From positions 62,001-126,000 of the forward strand of contig JANQQL010000019.1 in NCBI GenBank assembly GCA_028289345.1: DNA of 64,000 nt. Reading direction: 5' to 3'. The notes under the pieces were generated by a model. The model saw nothing but the letters and a program-made list of their open reading frames with translations. It made no database searches and was not told where the DNA came from. Below, piece after piece: positions 44,396 to 53,926 of this stretch (within the stretch, counting starts at the first letter, position 1; the number at the start of each line of letters is the position of its first letter). This DNA comes from Planctomycetota bacterium (GTDB taxonomy: Bacteria; Planctomycetota; B15-G4; SIAN01). The translations under genes and the position numbers were made by a program.

Positions 44396-46888
44396 TCAGT
44401 TTGGTCCGAACACGAAGCGGTTGGCTTCTGACGCTGCGACTTCGAAGGACCGCTGGCCGATGACCGATTCCTCGTCGAGGAGTTGCATGACGTAGGGGCC
44501 TGGCATGAGTGAGAGGCGAGTTGGTGGTGGGGCCACGGCCCGCAGGGAGAATGGCGGCAGAGCGTAGCTCTCCCCATCGGGACGTGGTTCGCGTGGCTCA
44601 CTGACCAGGTGAAACGAGTAGCGGCCGGGGTCCGAGGGCCACTGCCAGTGCAGGTTGACGTCGATGGGAATCGGCAACGGGACGCTCATGTCCTTCGTTT
44701 CTCCCGGCAAGAGATCCACCTCGTAATCGGTGTAGGCGCCGGAGTGAGTCACGACGGTCAGGTAGTAGTTGCCTGCACGAAGGCCTTCCGCTTGAAACTC
44801 CCCGTTCTCTGCCATGGCGACCGGTGACCAGATGAGTTTGCCCGCACCGCACAGCCACATCTTCGCTCCATCGAGGAGGTCGGTGGACCCGGTTTGCACC
44901 GATCCCTTCAGGGTCGCCGAAGGTGTGGAAGGAATCACGAGTTCATACTCCTCGTCTCGGCACCAGAGTCCTTTCTGTTCGAGAAGCGGGAGGCCCGCGC
45001 TGCTAGAAGTGAGGACCGTGACGAAGAATTCGCTCGAGGGACAGTTCTCGAAGACCGCCAACCCGGTGTCGTCCGAGCTACCGCGGGCAATGAACGACTC
45101 GGTTCCCTGCAACGAGCGCAACCGAAGGTGAAGCGAGGCAAGAGGGTTCCCGAGCTCGTCACGGCATCGCAGCCTCAGACGGAGGGCTTTGGCCAACTCC
45201 ACGGACCAGCCTTTCTCTTCTCGAGGGCCAAAGCGCAGTTGCTCGACCACACCAAGGGTGGGGTCTTCGGCCGAGCGAACCGATACCCACGCCAGCCCCT
45301 CGGCGATTCCACGCACCTCGAAGACCCCGCGTTGGTCGGTGCACGAGGACTCGATTCTGCGGTTCATTCCGATCCGGCCGGTGCGGATTACGACGTCCGC
45401 TCCCACTGCAGGCGTGCCGTCCGGGTTTTCCACGGTGCCACGAATCGAAGCTCCCTCATGAAGAACGATGTCTCCGAAGTCGATCTCCCTTCGGCCACGG
45501 GGCTGGATGGTGTCTCGAGTGATCAAGTACCCCGCTTGACGAGCACTGAGCCGGTGCTGGTTCGGAGAGAGGCCATCGTGCTCGAAGTATCCTTCCTCGT
45601 CGGTGAAGACTCGGAGTACGTAGCGAAAGCGGAACGGGTCATGGTCGGGCACGTCAAGTGTCCCGGGTTCTCCGAGGCAAACCACGGCATCCGGGATGGG
45701 TTCCCCATCACTGTCCACCACTCTGCCGATCACCGTGACGGCATCCGAGGAAATGCGGATGGCAACGTCCTGGTCGCCCTCTTCGAACGGGGCATAGAGG
45801 ATGCCCGTATGGACGAACCCCGACTTGTCGACGCCGATCCCGAAGTAGCTCTTGCCATCGTCGATGCCGGGGGCAAGAACCTGGTTCTCGGCGGCGAGGG
45901 GGACTGTCGCGCGTCCGTCCGCATCGGTGTGCGCCACGGTTTCGTAGCGATCGCGAATCCCAAGGGGTTCTGGAAACTGGAGCAGCACGCTGGCCCCTTC
46001 GACCGGCTGGTCGCTCTGGTCGACGACTCGCAGATTCAACGAGCCGAGGGGACCGGCCGGCGATACTGCAGGCGGGACTTCGGGCGATTCGGACAACGGC
46101 GAGTCGTCGGACTCGCGTGACTCCATGACTCGATCGACCCGGATCGACGGTGCTGGGTCATCGACGGGAGGCGTTGCGACTTCGGCAACAGGCGCCAGAG
46201 GCATCGTGACCGGTTGGCGAGTACCCGACCACAGTAGGGCGCTCGCGACGAGAACGGCTGCAGCAATGGCGACCACACGGCCGGTTCTTTGTTTTGGAGG
46301 ATGAACTTCACGGTCCTTCATGCCGGTCGCGTGCTTGGCCCCCGCGAGTGGACCGCGGGTGTCGGCCTTCCAGGCGAGGATCGCAGCGACCCAGTTGTCG
46401 CATGCCCTCTCGGTGCGCCGGTCCAGTCGTTTTCGGATCCGCGCAAGGCCCCGCTGGATCTGACTGTGAACCGTGTTGGTGCTGCGACCAAGCCGCTGAG
46501 AGATCTGTGCTGGCAACTCGTTGTCGAAGAAGCGCATCCGGATGACGGTCCGGTACGGTTCGTCGAGATGACTCGCCTCGTGACGGATCAGGTGGAGGAG
46601 CTCCTGACGACCGGGATCGTGGCGAGGCGTGGTCAGCTGTTCGCACTGTTCCGGGGGTGCCAGGGGAACCCGCCGGCGGTAAGCCTTGCGGGCGGCGTTT
46701 CGAGCCACGGTCCTTAACCACCAGCGCAAACCGCTCCGGTCCGTGGGAGGATGCTCGAGAGCGGCAAGCCACGTCTCCTGGACGATGTCCGCGGCCGCTT
46801 CGCGATCACCCGCGAGAACGAGTGCCAGGCGTTCCAGTTCGATGCGGTGCTCGAGCAAGTCTTCGGGGTGCTGGATTCTCTCCGTCAT
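44396..46888 (-). CDS. ECF sigma factor fused to a transmembrane helix and ectodomain
   Basis: The product has about 830 residues from the ATG at 46888 (AAAGG upstream; a GTG at 46930 lacks a ribosome site). Residues 10-75 are sigma region 2 ('AADIVQETWLAALEHPPT', 'WWLRTVARNAARKAYRRR'). Residues 105-155 are region 4 ('PYRTVIRMRFFDNELPAQIS', 'GRSTNTVHSQIQRGLARIRK'). A single membrane helix lies at 204-220 ('VVAIAAAVLVASALLW'). The remaining 600 residues are repeated beta-sandwich units of the carboxypeptidase-regulatory type ('LNLRVVDQSDQPVEGASVLL', 'VIGRVVDSDGEPIPDAVVCL', 'IRGTVENPDGTPAVGADVVI'). The topology puts sigma in the cytoplasm and the sandwiches outside. Promoter recognition would need either release by proteolysis or DNA contact at the membrane. 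Confidence 0.87.
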   Translation of the reverse strand: MTERIQHPEDLLEHRIELERLALVLAGDREAAADIVQETWLAALEHPPTDRSGLRWWLRTVARNAARKAYRRRVPLAPPEQCEQLTTPRHDPGRQELLHLIRHEASHLDEPYRTVIRMRFFDNELPAQISQRLGRSTNTVHSQIQRGLARIRKRLDRRTERACDNWVAAILAWKADTRGPLAGAKHATGMKDREVHPPKQRTGRVVAIAAAVLVASALLWSGTRQPVTMPLAPVAEVATPPVDDPAPSIRVDRVMESRESDDSPLSESPEVPPAVSPAGPLGSLNLRVVDQSDQPVEGASVLLQFPEPLGIRDRYETVAHTDADGRATVPLAAENQVLAPGIDDGKSYFGIGVDKSGFVHTGILYAPFEEGDQDVAIRISSDAVTVIGRVVDSDGEPIPDAVVCLGEPGTLDVPDHDPFRFRYVLRVFTDEEGYFEHDGLSPNQHRLSARQAGYLITRDTIQPRGRREIDFGDIVLHEGASIRGTVENPDGTPAVGADVVIRTGRIGMNRRIESSCTDQRGVFEVRGIAEGLAWVSVRSAEDPTLGVVEQLRFGPREEKGWSVELAKALRLRLRCRDELGNPLASLHLRLRSLQGTESFIARGSSDDTGLAVFENCPSSEFFVTVLTSSSAGLPLLEQKGLWCRDEEYELVIPSTPSATLKGSVQTGSTDLLDGAKMWLCGAGKLIWSPVAMAENGEFQAEGLRAGNYYLTVVTHSGAYTDYEVDLLPGETKDMSVPLPIPIDVNLHWQWPSDPGRYSFHLVSEPREPRPDGESYALPPFSLRAVAPPPTRLSLMPGPYVMQLLDEESVIGQRSFEVAASEANRFVFGPN

Positions 46889-47069
46889 CCGGATTCGAAC
46901 CTTTCCAAAAATCCTGCACTTTTCATGCACAGGATGGAGGGGGAACCGACTTTCACCGGGCGAGTTTCACTTCGCCAATGCCCATCCCCTTCGATTGGTG
47001 CACCCCATCGAGGGTGGGTCGAGTCTGCCGATCCTCCTTGGATCGTGTTCGAGAACCTGAAGAAAGCTA

Positions 47070-49283
47070 ATGCCCATGATTCGACATCCTGTCAAGCCCC
47101 TTCTGTCTGCCGTCGCCGTGACGGCATTCGCTTTTGTTCCCCTCACCGCGGCGAACCAGCCACCCGCCAGTTACGACTCCTTCGCCACGGTTCAGTTCGA
47201 TGCTGTCACGGGGCAGATCACCAATCTGCAAGAGCAGTACCTGTTCTTTCCCCCGGGGGACTACCACCTCGACAACCCCGTCCTGATCGATCGGGAAGAT
47301 TCTCTGTACCTTCACGGCGGAGATCGGTGGCAGACCCGCCTCTATCCGCGAAACCCCAGTCAGCCCTTGTTTCTTGTCAACAAGGCGGACTGTGTGAACG
47401 TGACGGGACTCAGCTTTCACCGCGATGATGACATGCCCACTGTGCTCAACTCGAGTGTCATTCGCTTCAAGAACAAGGCACCCATTGAGTTTGAGTTCAT
47501 GGAATGCCGGGTGACCGACATGACGATCCAGATCACGGGGCCGGGGTCGTTTCGCCTCCAAGGCGCCGATCTCCAGGCTTTGAGTCGGGTTTCGTCTCCG
47601 CTGATGGTGAGCCACCCACTGGCCGACGTCGTCGTGGTGGCAGGCAACATCGGGTGTCGGAATCCCCTGGACCCAGGAATTCCGGAGTACTACCACACAT
47701 GGGTGCAGTACGGGCGTCTCCAGATGTTCACCGTCAACGTGCAGAACGCCAAGAGCCTGGCCGACTTCCGGATCGACCGTGCTTCCTCAATCGGTCCGCA
47801 CATCTTCGCCAACGTGCGCAGCGAGGGAACCAAGTGCCGCACCAATGGCCTTCCCCCGTCCGGTCTGCTCTACGTGCCTCCTTCGAGCGAAGACGTGGAT
47901 GTGTTGTTGTTGAACAACTCAGGCTCATGGTTCCAGGCAACCCCTGCGGCGCCTTGTGCGACGGGCACTCGGTTCGTCGATTACAACGCCGCCGGGACAC
48001 TGTGGCTCATCCACAACAACGGTCCCGCGGGATGCGATCACCTGGTGACGGGCTTCGCGCCAGGGGCGGAGATCATCGCCGTGGGCAACCGCATTCGGAA
48101 TGACATCGATCCCCTGCCCGTCTTCGGCGCAACCTTGACGGTGGCCGGAACGGTCTTCTCCTCCCCCCAGGGACCGTCGGGCCAGTTCCTCGATCCGGAC
48201 GACTCTCTCGATGACCCCTCGCTTCCCGCGGTGCCAACGGTCTCCATTCCACCGGCCTTGACCCGCCCTGTCGTGAACAGTCCCTTGCCCGGGATGGTGG
48301 ATGTGGGTTCGTTCCAGGAGCTGTGTCCAACCGATACCTGTGCGCTGCGAGCCGCGTTCGTGACCGCGCAGCTTTCGACGGGAATGGTGTTCATTCCGGC
48401 CGGTGACTATCACATCGAGGAGCCGCTCTACTGGCAGCACTCGGACTCGCCGTTCTCGTTCAATTTGGTGGGTGGCTGGATCGCAGGCCCGGGAGCAGAT
48501 CAGACTCGCATCGTCAGCAACCCGGGAGCCGCAGTCTTCCTCTCGGAGGGCATCGGGCATGCCACCATTCAAGGCATCACGTTCGAGCAGCTCCCGGACC
48601 CGACCGTCCCGGAGCCGGTGGAATCCTGCGTCCGTCTCGAGAACAACACCAGCGTGGGTTTTGCAACCAAACAGGTCATGTTTCACGACTGCCGCTTCGT
48701 CGGCGGCCGACACGGCGTCGCGTTCGGCATGGAAACCCCGACCAACGCAGAAGCCTGCATGATGGTTCACTGCAGCTTCGAAGAAGCCAAGTACGGAATG
48801 GGCATCGGTAGCTTCAACGCCTTGTCGCATCTCGTCTATCACGGTTCCTTCATCGACAACGAAATCACTGTGGGTCACGACCCGCAAGCATCTCAGCGAG
48901 GCGGGACCTGGAGCGGTTACTTCGTGGACGTGACCGGAACCACCGAGAAGGAGTTCGAGTTGCTCACTGCCGCCGCGGGAGTCTACTTTCACCACCAGTG
49001 GAACTCTGCGACGGAGGTACTCTTCGATCAGGGGGCGACAGGAGCCTCCTTCTTCCCAGCCTTCAACCAATGCGAACTCTCGACCCCCCTGTCCACGACT
49101 CCCATTGACTGGGGAGCGGGCGGCGGTTTGTTGTTCCTCGACTCGACGCTGTACGGGGACGAGGTGTACTTCTGGAACGCGCTCTCGGCGAAGTTCGGCG
49201 TACGCATCCGAGGCAGCATCGACGGAGAGTTCGCGGCATCGAACTTCCCCGACTCGATCCAGAGAACTTACGAGTGGGACTGA
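47070..49283 (+). CDS. Secreted duplicated beta-helix protein
   Basis: The product has 737 residues with a signal peptide ('LLSAVAVTAFAFVPLTAANQ'). The two halves resemble each other: 'QYLFFPPGDYHLDNPVLIDR' with 'LHGGDRWQTRLYPRNP' early, and 'GMVFIPAGDYHIEEPLYWQH' with 'GAGPDQTR'-type motifs (actual 'AGPGADQTRIVSN') near residue 480. Both are the 'iPaGdYhi...l.G...tri' entry of right-handed parallel beta-helices (pectate lyase/GH28-like). The second half runs on with rungs such as 'VMFHDCRFVGGRHGVAFGME' and 'MVHCSFEEAKYGMGIGSF'. GH28 catalytic Asp motifs are not evident, so enzymatic activity is uncertain. It is divergent from the tethered sigma gene. Confidence 0.78.
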   Translation: MPMIRHPVKPLLSAVAVTAFAFVPLTAANQPPASYDSFATVQFDAVTGQITNLQEQYLFFPPGDYHLDNPVLIDREDSLYLHGGDRWQTRLYPRNPSQPLFLVNKADCVNVTGLSFHRDDDMPTVLNSSVIRFKNKAPIEFEFMECRVTDMTIQITGPGSFRLQGADLQALSRVSSPLMVSHPLADVVVVAGNIGCRNPLDPGIPEYYHTWVQYGRLQMFTVNVQNAKSLADFRIDRASSIGPHIFANVRSEGTKCRTNGLPPSGLLYVPPSSEDVDVLLLNNSGSWFQATPAAPCATGTRFVDYNAAGTLWLIHNNGPAGCDHLVTGFAPGAEIIAVGNRIRNDIDPLPVFGATLTVAGTVFSSPQGPSGQFLDPDDSLDDPSLPAVPTVSIPPALTRPVVNSPLPGMVDVGSFQELCPTDTCALRAAFVTAQLSTGMVFIPAGDYHIEEPLYWQHSDSPFSFNLVGGWIAGPGADQTRIVSNPGAAVFLSEGIGHATIQGITFEQLPDPTVPEPVESCVRLENNTSVGFATKQVMFHDCRFVGGRHGVAFGMETPTNAEACMMVHCSFEEAKYGMGIGSFNALSHLVYHGSFIDNEITVGHDPQASQRGGTWSGYFVDVTGTTEKEFELLTAAAGVYFHHQWNSATEVLFDQGATGASFFPAFNQCELSTPLSTTPIDWGAGGGLLFLDSTLYGDEVYFWNALSAKFGVRIRGSIDGEFAASNFPDSIQRTYEWD

Positions 49284-49602
49284 GCTACTGACGCGTGGCG
49301 CAAGACCAAAGGGTCGCCCCATCGGCAGGTATGCCGGTGCGGGCGATCCTTGCTTTTGCCTTCGCCGAAACAACCTTGGGGATGATTCGAAGCACCCGCG
49401 GCACCTCCTCCGTCGACAGCACCAGCGATGTCGTTTACGAGAGATTCTCCTCTGGGTGGGTAGCTCCCAACAACAGGAGCGCTGTCCTGGCGGGACACGA
49501 GAGGGCTCGGTAACAGATGCGGACAGGCTGTCATCGCGGAGAGCCTGGCCAAACGTTGACGATCTGGAACTCGTAAGGCGGATGCGTGCACGGAGGCAGA
49601 TG
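49284..49602. other. Convergent intergenic region
   Basis: These 319 bp lie between the beta-helix gene and the end of the STAND NTPase gene. Only a small GTCC/GGAC hairpin near 49487-49500 is visible. No gene, repeat or RNA is supported. Confidence 0.4.
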
Positions 49603-52600
49603 TCAGTCGTCGCCGGACTGCTCCGCCTTGTGCTCGGCGATGAGCCGATGGATGTCCTCTTCGAACGGAAACGGCGGCAGGTCCTCGGGGCGTGTGGTTG
49701 GAAGCTTCGGCTCTGGTTCATTGACCGCCTTCAGGACGGCGCGGCAGTCCCGCAGTTCCCAGTGGAAAGCCAACGGCGGACCGTCCGCCCACGCCTTCGG
49801 GTAGGCGGTCAGAGCGGCGTCCCGGGCTTTCTCAGTCTCGCCCAGTGCAAGCCAGAGCTCTGCCAGTGGAAGGTACGGTGGTTCGCGCGCCATGCTCAGG
49901 TTCGCGGCGATGGTCCGAGCTTCGTTCAAGCGACCAGTTCTGACCAAGGAGATTGCGTACTTGGCCTCATCGCGGGCCGTCGGTAAGGAGCACTCGCGGC
50001 CTAGTTTGATCGCCTGCTGGAACGCTTCGAGTGCCTGATGATGCTCTTCGGATTGCTGGAGCCACAGCGCCTTCGTCGTCAGGCAATAGCGTTGGGAGTC
50101 GACATCGCCTTGGACCTGAGCGGTGCGAAGGTGCTTGTCCAACTCTTCAAGCTTCAGTGTTCCAGACCATCGATCGACTTGAAATCGCGCATCGACAACC
50201 CACGGGATCATGTACGTGGTTCCCTCGAAGGAAGACGGCTCGTCAAGACGCGCTCGAGGGGCGTACCTCCTCCAGGCGAGATTCCCCAGATTCGCCATGG
50301 TGACCGTAAGCTTATAGTCGTGATCGCTCAGAACGTAGGGTGTGTCGACTGCCTGAGCAACAGCTCGGGCCAGATTGAGAAGCCGTACCGCGTAGGCAGT
50401 CTTCCCAAGATACCTCATCGAGATCGATAGGTTGGTCAAACTAGTGTGCACCTGCGATAGCAGTCGGGAGCGCAAGTTTTCCATCAGATCAACTGTGTGC
50501 GCGGCTTTAGACTCGTGCATTAGCCCAAGTCTATCGGCCGCCACTCCGAGCTGATTGGACAGGATCCGACGGTGCTCTGCGGATACGCCGGGATGCAGAT
50601 TTTGAATCGCCTCCCCAAAGAGCGGGCGAATGAGCTGGTAACTCGCAGATACGCGTCCGGTTCTCTGAAACACCGACATTAGGTTCTTGGCTAAGAGCTC
50701 TGCCACCGACTCCATGTGCCCCCCCAGCACCAGCACTCGAGCGAGTTCCAGGTAAGCGTCGACCTGTGCGGCCGAGGCGTTGTCTGAGAGAGTCTCTGGA
50801 GCCTTGGCGCGGGCGTAGTCGGCGACTACCTGACCAACTTCGGCACGACCTGCATCGCTCATCACGTCCCTAAGAAAGGCCCGTACCAGCGGATGGAGGT
50901 CATAGGCAATCGCGGTGGGATCACGGACCAGCAGTCCGCAGCGCTGGAGGGTAAGCAGGGCCTTGCGCAGCCACACCTTCGCCGCGTGAAGTTCTGGCGA
51001 TGCTTTCCAGGCAGCCAAGTCGCTCAGGAAGGTCTGTCGCGCCTGCGATGCACGTCGATGGGCCTCCTCGGCTTCCAACTTCAGCGCCTCGATCTCGGTC
51101 TGGAGTTTCATCTTTCGGCCCGATTCGTCCGTCGTCCGGAGTTCTTGCTCCAAACGTCGCTGCTTGAACGGACGTCCGTAGCTCTCTGTAGCGCCCGCCT
51201 CCGGGGCCTCCTCAGGCGGAGCCGACCGACGTGGGTTCAGGGTTTCCAGGACCTCGAACTCGACACTGTGAGAGAAGAACGCGATCCGCCCCAGAAGCTG
51301 TCGCGCATCTGGCTCGAGTCCCTCGTACGCCACCTTCAGCACATGCTTACGCTTGCCGACCAGTCCATCCAGGCTGGCGAGGTCCACCTCGCGTGCGCCT
51401 AGGGGGTCGATGAGCCAGTGGTCAAAGTCACAGGGAGCCGGCGCGTGCTCGCGAACGAGACCCGCCACGACGGCGATCACCAGCGGGTGACAACCGAAGT
51501 GTTCGCCGAGGTAGCGACGGATCTCGTCACCGTCGCCCAGGATTCCGGCCTCACGCATCATCCGCTCGGCGTCTTCGGTCGTGAGTCCTTCCAGGGTTTC
51601 ACGAACGACACCCGCCAACGGCTGTTTGCTCGGACCCAACAGTGCTGTTGGGAAGTTGCGTGTCGAGATCAGGAGCTTTGACGGCCGGGCACTCGCGAGC
51701 GCGCGGAGCAAATCATCGTCCTCGGGCCGGATGCAGAGGTTCTGGTCCTCCCCTCGCCGGCCTTGCCGGTCGGCCTCCTCGTCGGGCATGTGCGCGCTGT
51801 CGAAGCGACCGTAAGCGAGCAGGACGCGCTCAAGGCCATCCATGACGAGAAACCACGAACGCGACGAGAGCTGTGCGACGAGTTTGTCGGCCAGATCCCG
51901 GGCGTTGATCTTGCGCAACGTCTCCACCGGGCAGCCTTGCATGTACGCAAGGGCATACTGGCAGAAGTCGCGCATGCTCGCTCCCTCCTCGTAGAAGGAG
52001 TACCACAGGCGGCCGGCGACGTCGGGAAGAGTCTCGGGGGCGTGAGAGGTGACCCAGCGGTGGGTGAGCATGCTCTTGCCCATCCCTCCGATGGCTTCGA
52101 CCACCATCATCGGCATGTCCGTCCGGGCCCACTCGGTGATTCGGTCCAACTCGCGAACACGTCCGACAAACTCCGTCCCCTGGGCGAACGGTCTGACCAT
52201 GTAGAGCGCGGGAGTTGGCGGAGGCAGCTCGTCCTTGGTCAGCGTTCCTGGATCCGAGCTCGGGGTTCCATCTCCCCGGATACGGTCTCGCATGACACGG
52301 TAGAGATCGTGAGCGGCAATGGGCGCTGCTTCGCGAAACTCCTGTTCGCTTTCGACCGTGACCGCGACCACGTGCTGATTCACGGCCGTGCGCAGGGCCT
52401 CCAGTTTCCCGCGCTTTTCCGGATCCCACTCGTTTTCGTCATCACCCACTGGGTAGCGGCGCCCGAAGATCAGACCGGTGATCGGAATCCCGCGCTCCTG
52501 CGCGCGTTGGAACTCGAGAGCCGTTGTGGAGAGCCCCTCCGGGTTGCGCTCCGGGCACGGGCGGATCGACCCGTAGCGCTTGCCAAGGACGCAGAAATAG

Positions 52601-52788
52601 GCATCGGCCTCGTCCACCTTGGCGATCGAGGAGTCGATCACGTCGCGGTCTGAACGCGTGCCATCATCCTCCATTCGCACGACCTGCATGCCGCACTGGC
52701 GGAGGATCTTGCTGACGACCTCGCGATGCCTCTCGAGATCGTTGAATGTACTCGAGAGGACGACCTTGGGGCTCTTTCCATCCGACAT
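49603..52788 (-). CDS. DUF4062-STAND NTPase with C-terminal helical repeats, candidate defence sensor
   Basis: The product has about 1,061 residues from the ATG at 52788 (GAGGAG 12 bases upstream; a longer frame to 52887 exists). Residues 7-100 form a DUF4062 domain ('KVVLSSTFNDLERHREVVSK', 'DSSIAKVDEADAYFCVLGKR'), a Rossmann-like fold often at the N-terminus of NTPase sensors. The NTPase of the NB-ARC/STAND class spans about 205-560. It has P-loop 'EAIGGMGKSMLTHRW', Walker B 'SWFLVMDGLERVL', 'SKLLISTRNFP' and a GLPL-like 'GCHPLVIAVVAGLV'. The last 400 residues are TPR-like helices ('HHQALEAFQQAIKLGRECSL'). The order effector-NTPase-sensor repeats is that of Avs/NLR-like anti-phage proteins. 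Parts of the gene are less GC-rich than its neighbours, which would fit transfer. The target and the effector activity are unknown. Confidence 0.83.
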   Translation of the reverse strand: MSDGKSPKVVLSSTFNDLERHREVVSKILRQCGMQVVRMEDDGTRSDRDVIDSSIAKVDEADAYFCVLGKRYGSIRPCPERNPEGLSTTALEFQRAQERGIPITGLIFGRRYPVGDDENEWDPEKRGKLEALRTAVNQHVVAVTVESEQEFREAAPIAAHDLYRVMRDRIRGDGTPSSDPGTLTKDELPPPTPALYMVRPFAQGTEFVGRVRELDRITEWARTDMPMMVVEAIGGMGKSMLTHRWVTSHAPETLPDVAGRLWYSFYEEGASMRDFCQYALAYMQGCPVETLRKINARDLADKLVAQLSSRSWFLVMDGLERVLLAYGRFDSAHMPDEEADRQGRRGEDQNLCIRPEDDDLLRALASARPSKLLISTRNFPTALLGPSKQPLAGVVRETLEGLTTEDAERMMREAGILGDGDEIRRYLGEHFGCHPLVIAVVAGLVREHAPAPCDFDHWLIDPLGAREVDLASLDGLVGKRKHVLKVAYEGLEPDARQLLGRIAFFSHSVEFEVLETLNPRRSAPPEEAPEAGATESYGRPFKQRRLEQELRTTDESGRKMKLQTEIEALKLEAEEAHRRASQARQTFLSDLAAWKASPELHAAKVWLRKALLTLQRCGLLVRDPTAIAYDLHPLVRAFLRDVMSDAGRAEVGQVVADYARAKAPETLSDNASAAQVDAYLELARVLVLGGHMESVAELLAKNLMSVFQRTGRVSASYQLIRPLFGEAIQNLHPGVSAEHRRILSNQLGVAADRLGLMHESKAAHTVDLMENLRSRLLSQVHTSLTNLSISMRYLGKTAYAVRLLNLARAVAQAVDTPYVLSDHDYKLTVTMANLGNLAWRRYAPRARLDEPSSFEGTTYMIPWVVDARFQVDRWSGTLKLEELDKHLRTAQVQGDVDSQRYCLTTKALWLQQSEEHHQALEAFQQAIKLGRECSLPTARDEAKYAISLVRTGRLNEARTIAANLSMAREPPYLPLAELWLALGETEKARDAALTAYPKAWADGPPLAFHWELRDCRAVLKAVNEPEPKLPTTRPEDLPPFPFEEDIHRLIAEHKAEQSGDD

Positions 52789-52890
52789 CAGTCCGCGTTG
52801 CTCCTCACTAGTGATGGAAGGCGTTCTTGGAAGTCCCGATCCCAACGGGAAGTGAGTGCTTGTCCCACTTGGACATACGATACCCAATGC

Positions 52891-53916
52891 TCAAACGTAG
52901 TGCTCTTCGTGCCAGCGCATTCCCATGGACATGATCCGCTGCAAGATCTCGTCGTAGGACAGTCCCGATTGCTTGGCCGCACTCGCGAACTCCTCGGCTT
53001 CGGCAATGTCCGGATTGGGGTTCGCTTCTAGCAAGAAGAACCGCCCATCTTCCCGCAGTCGAAAGTCCATGCGCGCATACCCATTCAAACCCAGCACTCG
53101 ATACACGCGGCGCGCCGTGTCTTCCAACTGAGCGCGCAGTTCGTCGGAAATGTCTCGTGCCGGCCCCATGCGGACTTTGTACTTCGCCTGATAGGCGAGA
53201 TCCCACTTCACCGAGTAGGTCGCGATGCGGGCGGCGTCGTCGGGAAGGTCGTCCAGGTAGATCTCCCAGACCGGCAACATCTGGAGCCGGTTGTTTCCCC
53301 AGACTCCGACATAGAGCTCGCGTCCTTCGACGTATTCTTCGACGATCGCTGCCGTTTCGAAGCTTTCGTGGACGAACTTGACGCGCTTGTCGAGGCCGGC
53401 CTTGTCCTGCACGATGGAGGCCTGAGCGATGCCCGAAGACCCCTCTTCATTGAGCGGCTTGACGATGAGCGGGTACTCGAGCCGGGTGCGAGGCCGGCGT
53501 TGGGTCTTTCGGCGAAACGTCGCGAAGCGAGGGGCGCGCACCCGGTGGTAGTGGAGGATCTTCTTCGAAAGCGCCTTGTCCCGGGCCAGGATCAATCCGC
53601 GCGGGTTGCAGCCGGTGTAGGCGGCGCGCATCAGCTCCAGGTATCCCACCACGTTGGTGTCGTAGGTGGCGAGTCCGCGGAACTGGTCCACTAGGTTGAA
53701 CACGATCTGGGGTCGGTGTTCCTCTAACGCCTCGCGAAGAGGGGCCAGCTCGTCTTCCAGGGCCAGAGGAGCGACGTCATGGCCGGCGGCGGTGAGCGCG
53801 GTGAGGACGTTGTGGTCCGCGCGGTACTGCTCGAATTCCTTCGGGGAGAGTTTCTCGGCATCGGGCGGAGGAGCCCGGTCGCCTTGCATGAGAACCAAAA
53901 CCCGTAGTTTCTTCAT
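52891..53916 (-). CDS. ATP-grasp ligase (D-Ala-D-Ala ligase-like)
   Basis: The 341-residue protein has the ATP-grasp fold: N-terminal domain 'KLRVLVLMQGD', nucleotide-binding segments 'YPLIVKPLNEEGSSGIAQAS' and 'IVEEYVEGRELYVGVWGNN', and the Mg site 'GYARMDFRLREDGRFFLLEA' followed by NPNPDI. The family joins a carboxylate to an amine or peptide using ATP. It resembles D-Ala-D-Ala ligases but lacks enough of their substrate residues for me to assign that reaction. The metallopeptidase gene ends 10 bp upstream on the same strand, so the two are one unit. The pair ligase plus peptidase suggests synthesis and trimming of a peptide (inference). Confidence 0.85.
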   Translation of the reverse strand: MKKLRVLVLMQGDRAPPPDAEKLSPKEFEQYRADHNVLTALTAAGHDVAPLALEDELAPLREALEEHRPQIVFNLVDQFRGLATYDTNVVGYLELMRAAYTGCNPRGLILARDKALSKKILHYHRVRAPRFATFRRKTQRRPRTRLEYPLIVKPLNEEGSSGIAQASIVQDKAGLDKRVKFVHESFETAAIVEEYVEGRELYVGVWGNNRLQMLPVWEIYLDDLPDDAARIATYSVKWDLAYQAKYKVRMGPARDISDELRAQLEDTARRVYRVLGLNGYARMDFRLREDGRFFLLEANPNPDIAEAEEFASAAKQSGLSYDEILQRIMSMGMRWHEEHYV

Positions 53917-53926
53917 CGAGGCTTTC

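Noticed and set aside
43205..46120. Plus-strand open frames opposite the RHS and tethered sigma genes
   Set aside because: No ribosome site and no recognisable domain; they are opposite strongly supported genes.
46864..46900. tRNA-like T-arm (GGTTCGAATCC on the minus strand)
   Set aside because: The flanking five bases do not pair and there is no acceptor or anticodon stem; it lies at the start of the tethered sigma gene.
47925..49721. 598-codon minus-strand open frame opposite the duplicated beta-helix gene
   Set aside because: Arg-rich antisense composition; the plus frame has a signal peptide and repeated motifs.
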